Shown here: positions 1 to 4,842 of the stretch, in pieces | Layout of the letters: each line of letters begins with the position of its first letter | How positions within the stretch are numbered: the stretch's first letter is position 1 | NCBI GenBank assembly: GCA_027008965.1 | Contig: JALVDN010000028.1 | Coordinates: 1 to 5,533 of the forward strand | Origin: Flavobacteriales bacterium | Lineage (GTDB): Bacteria; Bacteroidota; Bacteroidia; Flavobacteriales; Flavobacteriaceae | DNA: 5,533 nucleotides | Direction of reading: 5' to 3' | Translations under genes and position numbers: made by a program | Notes under the pieces: model-generated | What the model was told of the DNA's origin: nothing | Database searches by the model: none | The model's input: only the letters and a program-made list of their open reading frames with translations

Positions 1-931
1 CAAAAGAAGCACCAATAGCCGATGTCACACCCGCTATTTCATCTTCCGCTTGAAAAGCGATAACATCCAACATACGGTATTTGGATAATTCTTGTAGTAT
101 ATCCGTGGCGGGTGTGATGGGATAAGATCCCAAATATAATTTCAGACCCGCTTTTTCGGCGGCAGCAATGAATCCCCATGCCGTAGCCGTATTTCCATTG
201 ATGATTTTATAATTTTTCTTTTGTTCGGGAACTTCATCTACAATGTAAATGGCCGGAATAAGTTCCAATGTTTCGGCATAGTTATAACCGGTTTTCAGGG
301 CTTTGATATTGGCCTCAACAATATCCGGCTTATTTTTGAATTTCTTACGCAAAAATTCTTCGGTGTATTTGGGGTCTTTCCCATAGAGCCAGTATACCAT
401 CCCCAGTGCAAACATGTTTTTACTACGCGTCTTGCTTTTACTATCTATGGGAATATCTTTGAGTGCTTCTCGCGTCAATGAAGTCATCGGGACTTCCACT
501 ACCAAATAATCTTTGAGCGAACCGTCTTCCAGAGGATTGGTTTCATACTTGGCTTTGAGCAAATTATTTTTTGTGAACGCATCCGTATCCACCAAAATCA
601 TTCCGCCTTTTTTCAAATCTTTCAAATTCACTTTCAAGGCTGCAGGATTCATGGCCACTAATAAATCCAATTTATCACCGGCCGTATCCACTTCCGTTGA
701 ACCGATCTGAACTTGATAGCCCGAAACACCGTAAAGACTTCCCTGCGGAGCCCGAATTTCAGCCGGATAATTCGGAAAGGTAAAAACATCATTACCCAAC
801 AGTGCGGCCGAGGTAGTGAATTGGGTTCCGGTCAATTGCATTCCGTCGCCCGAATCGCCGGCAAAGCGAATCACCACCTTATCTACGTGTTTGACGGGTT
901 TATTTCCTTTTTTTTCTGTTTGCGTGTTCAT
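1..931 (-). CDS. korA: 2-oxoacid:ferredoxin oxidoreductase subunit alpha with fused gamma domain (5' part only)
   Basis: The first 310 codons are present; the gene runs off the left edge without a stop. Members of this fused class are usually about 600 residues, so roughly half is visible. The protein oxidatively decarboxylates a 2-oxoacid, probably 2-oxoglutarate, with CoA and ferredoxin, together with a thiamine-diphosphate-binding beta subunit (KorB) expected just beyond the edge. Residues 16-200 form the gamma (POR) domain, with the glycine-rich GDSGDGMQLTG at 25-35 and FPNYPAEIRAPQG at 52-64. After a linker the alpha pyrimidine-binding domain starts near 245, with SYPITPATD at 269-277 and QAEDEIAGV at 294-302. 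The ATG at 931 is chosen because the conserved domain begins shortly after it. The upstream sequence is A-rich without a clear Shine-Dalgarno site, as is usual in Bacteroidota. Substrate choice (2-oxoglutarate versus pyruvate or branched-chain acids) is inferred from family resemblance and is less certain than the family. Confidence 0.93.
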   Translation of the reverse strand, partial: MNTQTEKKGNKPVKHVDKVVIRFAGDSGDGMQLTGTQFTTSAALLGNDVFTFPNYPAEIRAPQGSLYGVSGYQVQIGSTEVDTAGDKLDLLVAMNPAALKVNLKDLKKGGMILVDTDAFTKNNLLKAKYETNPLEDGSLKDYLVVEVPMTSLTREALKDIPIDSKSKTRSKNMFALGMVYWLYGKDPKYTEEFLRKKFKNKPDIVEANIKALKTGYNYAETLELIPAIYIVDEVPEQKKNYKIINGNTATAWGFIAAAEKAGLKLYLGSYPITPATDILQELSKYRMLDVIAFQAEDEIAGVTSAIGASF

Positions 932-970
932 GGTCTTGATAATCTATTAATGTTTATCTTTTAATTGATA

Positions 971-978
971 CAAATGTA
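971..978 (-). promoter_or_regulatory. Bacteroidota-type -7 promoter element for korA
   Basis: Read on the minus strand this is TACATTTG, an exact match to the Bacteroidota sigma-A -7 consensus TAnnTTTG. It lies 39 bp upstream of the korA start, predicting a leader of roughly 30-35 nt. I do not see a convincing TTTG/TTG -33 element at the expected 19-21 bp spacing, which lowers confidence. A separate promoter here fits the 212-bp gap between yraN and korA and would uncouple korA from the rnpA-yraN operon. Confidence 0.5.
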
Positions 979-1047
979 ATAATAATTATACTTGCATTTA
1001 TGACTTTTATCCATTTTTTTCAATTATTTGGCAAGCTAAATCTCCGT

Positions 1048-1069
1048 AAAATTACCTCTTGATAATTTT
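1048..1069 (-). terminator. possible weak AT-only hairpin downstream of yraN
   Basis: AAAATTA (1048-1054) and TAATTTT (1063-1069) form a perfect 7-bp inverted repeat around an 8-nt loop. It lies about 75 bp past the yraN stop and upstream of the korA -7 element, so it could end the peptidase-rnpA-yraN transcript. The stem contains no G:C pair and no clean U-tract follows on the minus strand, so the call is weak. Confidence 0.2.
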
Positions 1070-1124
1070 CTTATTCACTTCTTTAATGGATTGAAAATGA
1101 TTTTTTTTAAATTTTTTAATATTT

Positions 1125-1136
1125 ATCTCCGGAGAT
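1125..1136. repeat. 12-bp perfect palindrome just past the yraN stop
   Basis: ATCTCCGGAGAT is a perfect palindrome starting 8 bp beyond the yraN stop codon. As RNA it gives only a 4-bp stem closed by CCGG, too small for a terminator on its own, and the minus-strand sequence after it is A-rich rather than U-rich. It could be a protein-binding site or a chance palindrome. Confidence 0.4.
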
Positions 1137-1143
1137 CTTCTTT

Positions 1144-1503
1144 TTAAAACCATATGAAAGCATTAGGAAGATAATCAATTTCGGGCCGGTTGTGTCGCAT
1201 TAATACGGATACAATGTCAAATTGAATTTCAAAGTCCAAATTTTTGGCCTCGCAATAGGCATTGGCCGCCTCTACCAATAATTTTATTTTCTTTTTATTG
1301 ACAAAATCCTGGGGCAAACCAAAATAATCTGACGTGCGCGTTTTGACTTCTACAATATGTAATCTTCCGTTCTTCAAAGCCACAATATCCAATTCGGCTT
1401 TGCCATATCGCCAGTTGGTATCCAAAATTTCAAAACCTCGTCCCCGCAAATATTGTTGCGCATACTTTTCCCCTTCTCTACCTAATTCATTATGATGTGC
1501 CAT
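1144..1503 (-). CDS. yraN: YraN family (UPF0102) predicted endonuclease-fold protein
   Basis: A complete 119-residue cytoplasmic protein, the usual size for the family. The restriction-endonuclease-like core is visible: GREGEKYAQQYL at 8-19, AELDIVA at 36-42 and VEVKTR at 51-56, giving the D-ExK type set Glu37, Asp39, Glu52 and Lys54, followed by QFDIVSV at 94-100. The fold is that of Holliday-junction-resolvase and restriction nucleases, and all expected acidic and lysine positions are intact, but the cellular substrate is not well established. The ATG start lies inside the end of rnpA, overlapping it by 14 nt, so translation is probably coupled to rnpA. It is the last gene of the peptidase-rnpA-yraN operon; a 212-bp gap follows before korA. 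The family assignment is firm, the biochemical role is not. Confidence 0.93.
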   Translation of the reverse strand: MAHHNELGREGEKYAQQYLRGRGFEILDTNWRYGKAELDIVALKNGRLHIVEVKTRTSDYFGLPQDFVNKKKIKLLVEAANAYCEAKNLDFEIQFDIVSVLMRHNRPEIDYLPNAFIWF

Positions 1504-1882
1504 AACGGATTTTTTCTTTGATTTGATTCAATAATCTAGCCGTTATGTCCTTCATCTGATAAAAATCAGGCATTTCTTTGGAAACATAAATCATCAACAA
1601 AGCCAAATTTTTCTCTTCTTCCAAAATACCGGCATTTAACCTGAAAACCTCCCGCATAATGCGCTTTACCCGGTTTCGTTTCACGGCTTTTTTGAATTTT
1701 TTTTTGGAAACACCGAAGGCCACCTGATAAGGCACTTCAAAAGGCAACTCGGTTTGCACAAACACTATCTTCAAAGGATATTCAAATACACTTTCTCCTT
1801 CATGCAACAACGCATCAAAAATTTTTTGCCGCTTGATTCGCCTTTCTTTCGGTAATCCGTATTTTTTTTTATTTCCCGTCAT
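1490..1882 (-). CDS. rnpA: Ribonuclease P protein component
   Basis: A 130-residue basic protein that binds the catalytic RNase P RNA and helps it cleave the 5' leader from precursor tRNAs. The family signature is clear: an N-terminal GLPKERRIKRQKIFDALLHEG (9-29), the VAFGVSKK strand (54-61), and the RNA-binding RNR helix KKAVKRNRVKRIMRE at 64-78 with Arg69, Asn70, Arg71, Arg74 and Arg77. I start it at the ATG at 1882, giving MTGNKKKYGL, because that puts the family N-terminus near residue 9. The reading frame stays open to an ATG at 1918, but the extra 12 residues are hydrophobic, unlike the family, and lie wholly inside the peptidase gene. Its first 14 nt overlap the end of the peptidase gene and its last 14 nt overlap yraN. 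A weak GGAAA stands 5 nt before the start. rpmH, the usual rnpA neighbour in many other bacteria, does not adjoin it here. Confidence 0.95.
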   Translation of the reverse strand: MTGNKKKYGLPKERRIKRQKIFDALLHEGESVFEYPLKIVFVQTELPFEVPYQVAFGVSKKKFKKAVKRNRVKRIMREVFRLNAGILEEEKNLALLMIYVSKEMPDFYQMKDITARLLNQIKEKIRYGTS

Positions 1883-3722
1883 CAGATTTCCACACATTGT
1901 TATTATAATCCACATCACTCGTCAAATAAGAATAATCCACCATCATAACCTTGATATCGCCTTTCTTAACGGGGATGATAACTTTATACGTTTTAAATCC
2001 GTCAAACCATGGCTTCAATGTTTCCACCTTGACTTCATCATTAAAGGCCAACGTATTTCTATATTTCAATGTTCTGAAATATGGAATGTGATAAAATTTA
2101 GTATCTCCGCTTTTGGTCACCACTACAAAATCCAACGGCACCGGCATACTTCCTTTATTTTTCAAAACAACTTCCGTTTCTTTACCCCGTGCAAAAACCG
2201 TATCTATCGCATAATCCACCTTGTGTGTGCTTTCTATCCATTGGTTATACAACCAATTCAATTGCATGCCGGTGGATTTTTGTGCCACACGCAGCATATC
2301 TTTAGGCGAAGGATGTTTGAATTTCCATTGGGTATAGTAGTCTTGCAAAAATTTAAATGTTTTCTCCTTCCCGGCAATATTAACAAGATGCAATAAAAAC
2401 AAAGACCCTTTGGAATATGCATTAACCCAATAGGATTGATTGGTCTTGAAATAATCCGAATAAATGGAAGCAGGCTCCGCCACATCCGATTCCAAATAAT
2501 TGATTATACCTTCCATATCTTCAATAAAAGGATGGGGCGATTTTTTTTGTCCGGTCAACACATCCATCGCTATAGTGGAAACAAAAGTGGTGAAACCTTC
2601 ATCCATCCACGGATGGCGGGTTTCGTCGGTAGCCAAAACAAATTGAAACCAAGAATGAGCCAACTCGTGCATCATCACCCCTATCAAACTCATGCGTTTG
2701 CGTTTTCCCGTAATAAACGTACACATGGCATATTCCATCCCTCCGTCACCGGCCTGAATCACACTGTATTGTTTATAAGGATAAGGCCCTATCCGTTTAT
2801 TATAAAAATCCATCGCCTTGGCCGTATATTCTTCCAAATCAGTCCAATTCTTCACCACCTTGGAATCCGACGGAATGTAGAAAAAATGCAATTTCACCCC
2901 GTTAGGTCCTTCTTTCACTTTATGCACATAGTCCCTATCCGCCGCCCATGAAAAATCATGCACATCCGGAGCCTTGAAATGCCATGTCAATTTTTTGGCT
3001 TTTCTATACTTTTTGGCCGGTTTTTGACCTTCAGGCAAATAGCCTTTTCCTATTTCCTCGGGATTTTGCAAATAACCCGTCCCGCCAATGGTATATCGGC
3101 TATCCATTTTAATCACCACTTCAAAATCGCCCCAAACACCATAGAATTCACGCCCCAAAAACGGATCGGGATGCCATCCGTCACAGTCATATTCTGCCAC
3201 ACGCGGATACCATTGCGCCATGGAATAGTCCACACCCTCGGCATTATCACGTCCCGAACGGCGAACCAACACCGGTATTTTGGTTCTATACTGCATCTTA
3301 AAAGTATGTGTTTCTCCGGGCAGAATAGGTTCATTCAACTTCACCCGCATTACGGTTTCGGTAATTTCCCACTTCACCGGCTTGCCGTTTTGCGTAAGCG
3401 ATAAAATTTCATGACCGCCCTCTTCTCCGGGTTTCAAACTTGCCAACCGCTCAATACGCGGATCCGGGTCGGGAAGCGAATGGTTATGATGATACATCGC
3501 ACTGCCCTTTCTAAATGCATTCCAAAACAAATGATAATAAATCTCATGCAACGTGTCGGGCGAATGATTGGTATATTCCATCACCTGCAGCCCGTCATAG
3601 CTGTGATTTTTCACATCCATATCCACCTCCATATATACTTTCACCCTTTGCTGCCAATAATCCTCTTGAGACCAAGCCCAAAAAACCATCCAAAACAATA
3701 AAAACAAAAAAGATTTTCTCAT
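1869..3722 (-). CDS. Secreted M1-family (gluzincin) zinc aminopeptidase
   Basis: A complete 617-residue exported metallopeptidase expected to remove N-terminal residues from peptides outside the cytoplasm. A signal peptide covers residues 1-18 (basic MRKS, then a hydrophobic stretch, cleavage probably after AWS). An N-terminal beta-sandwich of about 250 residues precedes the catalytic domain. Catalytic signatures are intact: GGMEYAM at 327-333, equivalent to the GxMEN substrate motif with Tyr in place of Asn; the zinc site HELAH at 352-356 with the third ligand Glu375 in MDEGF, exactly 18 residues after His356; and the transition-state tyrosine Tyr436 in YSKGS. Glu353 would be the general base. 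The C-terminal end, NNNVWKSDDGK, shows no T9SS sorting domain, so the protein is probably periplasmic or surface-retained. It is the first gene of the operon. Its start faces the 550-bp GC-rich intergenic region. No perfect -7 element lies upstream; the nearest, TAATTTAG at 3742-3749 on the minus strand, has one mismatch. Exact substrate is unknown. Confidence 0.93.
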   Translation of the reverse strand: MRKSFLFLLFWMVFWAWSQEDYWQQRVKVYMEVDMDVKNHSYDGLQVMEYTNHSPDTLHEIYYHLFWNAFRKGSAMYHHNHSLPDPDPRIERLASLKPGEEGGHEILSLTQNGKPVKWEITETVMRVKLNEPILPGETHTFKMQYRTKIPVLVRRSGRDNAEGVDYSMAQWYPRVAEYDCDGWHPDPFLGREFYGVWGDFEVVIKMDSRYTIGGTGYLQNPEEIGKGYLPEGQKPAKKYRKAKKLTWHFKAPDVHDFSWAADRDYVHKVKEGPNGVKLHFFYIPSDSKVVKNWTDLEEYTAKAMDFYNKRIGPYPYKQYSVIQAGDGGMEYAMCTFITGKRKRMSLIGVMMHELAHSWFQFVLATDETRHPWMDEGFTTFVSTIAMDVLTGQKKSPHPFIEDMEGIINYLESDVAEPASIYSDYFKTNQSYWVNAYSKGSLFLLHLVNIAGKEKTFKFLQDYYTQWKFKHPSPKDMLRVAQKSTGMQLNWLYNQWIESTHKVDYAIDTVFARGKETEVVLKNKGSMPVPLDFVVVTKSGDTKFYHIPYFRTLKYRNTLAFNDEVKVETLKPWFDGFKTYKVIIPVKKGDIKVMMVDYSYLTSDVDYNNNVWKSDDGK

Positions 3723-3778
3723 ATCAACCGATTTTTAAAGCCTAAATTACTCATAATTTTCGAGTTTTCATCCACAGC

Positions 3779-3790
3779 AAAACCGGTTTT
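3779..3790. repeat. 12-bp palindrome upstream of the M1 peptidase gene
   Basis: AAAACCGGTTTT is a perfect palindrome 56 bp upstream of the peptidase start and overlaps a second one, TTTTAAAA (3787-3794). Position and symmetry would suit a dimeric regulator binding site, but no regulator is encoded nearby and no second copy is seen in the window. Confidence 0.35.
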
Positions 3791-3800
3791 AAAACATTTA

Positions 3801-4070
3801 TACGGAAAGCTCCAAAGCCCTCCGGGCTTTTCCGCGTGTTCCGGGAGCCTTCCGCCCCGGCCACCCACGCCCATCCCACCGCACGGGCGTTGTCTCCCTC
3901 CACCGCCTCGGAGCTTCCGCTTCGCTCCATCTCCTCGGCACGGCGGCAAGCCCTGTTTTTCCAACAGCCTTCAACCCAAAACCTCAAAACAGGTCTTCCG
4001 CCGGCTTCGTGCGCCCCTACGGGTCGCACTCCGCAAGCTCGCAAGCCCCGGGGTCTTGCTCGCCACATAT
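3801..4070. repeat. GC-rich hairpin-array island, candidate interspersed repeat element
   Basis: By hand count 176 of 270 bases (65%) are G or C, with strong C excess on the plus strand, flanked by much more AT-rich DNA. Several inverted repeats lie in a row: AAAGCCC/GGGCTTT (3814-3830), CCGGG/CCCGG (3841-3860), ACGCCC/GGGCGT (3867-3890), GGAGC/GCTCC (3910-3928), a 63-nt imperfect hairpin (3941-4003), GTGCGCCC/GGG-T-CGCAC (4009-4029) and GCAAGCCCC/GGGG-T-CTTGC (4041-4059). The word CCTCGG occurs at 3906-3911 and 3933-3938; GCAAGC at 4033-4038 and 4041-4046. Reading frames open through it on both strands only because stop codons are rare in GC-rich DNA; their low-complexity Arg/Gly/Pro/Ser translations look like no protein. 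Such compact GC-rich blocks between genes of an AT-richer genome suggest an interspersed repeat or mobile non-coding element; a structured RNA is the alternative. Copy number cannot be seen here, so repeat status is inference. Boundaries are approximate. Confidence 0.5.
3941..4003. other. 63-nt imperfect long hairpin inside the GC-rich island
   Basis: The left arm CGGCGG-C-AAG-C-CCTGTTTT (3941-3959) pairs with the right arm AAAACAGG-T-CTT-CCGCCG (3986-4003): 6, 3 and 8 base pairs, interrupted by one bulged C (3947) and one C/T mismatch (3951/3994), 17 pairs in all. The 26-nt loop is poor in G and contains AACAGCC and AACCC. This is the most stable-looking fold in the island and could form on either strand's transcript or as a DNA cruciform. 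Confidence 0.55.
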
Positions 4071-4143
4071 TTTTCTACATGTATTTCCATTTTTGAACCA
4101 ATATTCGCTTTATTCATCCCTAAAATCGGACGTTTCACACCAA

Positions 4144-4181
4144 TGTTACATATTTCCCATCATTTGTTACAATATTCCCAT
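4144..4181 (+). repeat. direct repeat with 21-bp period upstream of the secreted-protein operon
   Basis: TGTTACATATTTCCCAT (4144-4160) is repeated as TGTTACAATATTCCCAT (4165-4181), 14 of 17 bases identical. Copy starts are 21 bp apart, two turns of B-DNA, so both copies face the same side of the helix. They lie just upstream of the TACTTTTG promoter element, where an activator would be expected to bind. A second word pair, ATCCCTAAAATC (4116-4127) and ATCCCTAACATC (4185-4196), lies around them. Function as an operator is inference. Confidence 0.45.
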
Positions 4182-4201
4182 TCTATCCCTAACATCTCCC
4201 C

Positions 4202-4209
4202 TACTTTTG
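4202..4209 (+). promoter_or_regulatory. Bacteroidota-type -7 promoter element for the secreted-protein operon
   Basis: TACTTTTG matches the consensus TAnnTTTG exactly and lies 116 bp upstream of the ATG at 4326. The predicted start of transcription is near 4214-4217, giving a leader of about 110 nt. No TTG-type -33 element is visible at normal spacing; together with the direct repeats just upstream this suggests a promoter that depends on an activator. Confidence 0.5.
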
Positions 4210-4214
4210 AATTG

Positions 4215-4252
4215 TAAATGAATGGTAAAAAAGCCGGCTCGCTATTCATTTA
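4215..4252 (+). other. hairpin at the predicted 5' end of the mRNA
   Basis: TAAATGAAT (4215-4223) and ATTCATTTA (4244-4252) are perfectly complementary over 9 bp; G-U, G-C and U-G pairs extend the stem inward to 12. The loop side contains the palindrome AGCCGGCT (4232-4239). Because it starts within a few bases of the predicted transcription start, it may be a protective 5' stem-loop or a binding site for a repressor. No U-tract follows, so it is not a typical terminator. Confidence 0.4.
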
Positions 4253-4272
4253 TTTATTAAAACCCATTGCCT

Positions 4273-4329
4273 ATGAAACACTTTAAAAACAAAAATTGTA
4301 TGAAACCATTAAAAACAAACAAATCATGA
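4273..4329 (+). CDS. possible 18-residue leader ORF (MKHFKNKNCMKPLKTNKS)
   Basis: An ATG at 4273 opens an 18-codon basic frame that ends in TGA at 4327-4329, overlapping the next start as ATGA. It is rich in Lys and Asn and has no recognisable family. The sequence after each of three ATGs (4273, 4300, 4326) is similar (ATGAAAC followed by A-rich DNA), so this could be a translated leader that couples to the downstream gene, or the decayed remains of a duplicated start region. Translation is not demonstrated by the sequence. Confidence 0.25.
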   Translation: MKHFKNKNCMKPLKTNKS

Positions 4330-4811
4330 AACAATTCACAATCATCCTTGTGTTTCTTCTGAGCTTGAGCCTTCATGCCCAGTTGGAAATACAAAAATCG
4401 GCCATTTCCAACGGCGGCGGGAGTGCCGTCAACGGAAATGTGTATGTGGTGCACACCACCGGTGAGGCTTTTATTAGAGAAGCGGATGTGTCAAACACAC
4501 ATCTATCCGAAGGATTTATAGGACCGGACATCGCTCAAATCATTATGAGCGTGGAAAATTTTGAACAACTCACCGGTTATCATATATATCCTTCGCCCGT
4601 TCAAAACGATTTGAACATCCGTTTTGATGAAACGGGAAACTACCAAATAAACCTGTTTGACCTTGCCGGGAAACTGATCTATCGGAACCAAGAAGATAAT
4701 ACAGACAACTTCCGGGTAGACATGCGTCCATATCCTGCCGGAATATACCTGGTTTATATGATAGACCTTGAAAACAAAAAAGCCATATCCATCAAAATTC
4801 AAAAAAAATAA
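4326..4811 (+). CDS. Exported protein with C-terminal T9SS type A sorting domain
   Basis: A complete 161-residue secreted protein. A signal peptide covers 1-19 (MKQF, hydrophobic core, LHAQ end). Residues 24-68 contain SNGGGSA and LSEGFIGPD around a short strand-rich stretch; this arrangement is common in small Bacteroidota secreted proteins that carry the sorting tail, and its role is unknown. Residues 84-161 form the type IX secretion sorting domain: YPSPVQNDLNI (88-98), FDLAGKLIY (111-119), YPAGIYLV (136-143) and the terminal KAISIKIQKK. In T9SS the domain guides passage through the outer membrane and is then removed, often with attachment to the cell surface, which leaves a very small mature passenger of about 65 residues. 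The frame is open further up to a TTG at 4296, but the ATG at 4326 puts the signal peptide at the N-terminus. It overlaps the leader ORF by ATGA and precedes the next exported protein by 31 bp. Confidence 0.9.
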   Translation: MKQFTIILVFLLSLSLHAQLEIQKSAISNGGGSAVNGNVYVVHTTGEAFIREADVSNTHLSEGFIGPDIAQIIMSVENFEQLTGYHIYPSPVQNDLNIRFDETGNYQINLFDLAGKLIYRNQEDNTDNFRVDMRPYPAGIYLVYMIDLENKKAISIKIQKK

Positions 4812-4842
4812 TTCAAAAATTAACCACTAAAACCACATTATC

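Noticed and set aside
221..964. Plus-strand frames at 221-481, 513-710 and 713-964
   Set aside because: They lie opposite the conserved korA coding sequence, which explains the region fully.
1883..1918. Longer rnpA start at 1918
   Set aside because: The added 12 residues (MMWIIITMCGNL) are hydrophobic and unlike RnpA N-termini; the ATG at 1882 fits the family better.
1833..3745. Long plus-strand frames opposite the peptidase and rnpA genes
   Set aside because: They are antisense shadows of well-supported genes, are His/Ile/Phe-rich, and show no family motif.
3814..3830. AAAGCCC-TCC-GGGCTTT as a classical intrinsic terminator
   Set aside because: No gene ends toward it on either strand (both flanking genes start away from it), the loop is only 3 nt, and only a short T run follows.
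3801..4070. GC-rich island as an insertion sequence or transposon end
   Set aside because: No transposase, no convincing terminal inverted repeats and no clear target-site duplication at the edges.
3751..4096. Open frames on both strands through the GC-rich island (3751-4068 and 3719-3964 minus, 3836-4096 plus)
   Set aside because: Their translations are low-complexity and rich in Arg, Gly, Pro and Ser with no recognisable domain; they are open because stop codons are rare at 65% GC.
4296..4325. TTG start at 4296 for the T9SS-tailed protein
   Set aside because: It would put ten polar residues before an ideal signal peptide that begins at the ATG at 4326.
4458..4802. Minus-strand frame 4503-4802 and neighbours opposite the T9SS gene
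   Set aside because: They are shadows of the plus-strand gene, whose sorting-domain motifs are clear.
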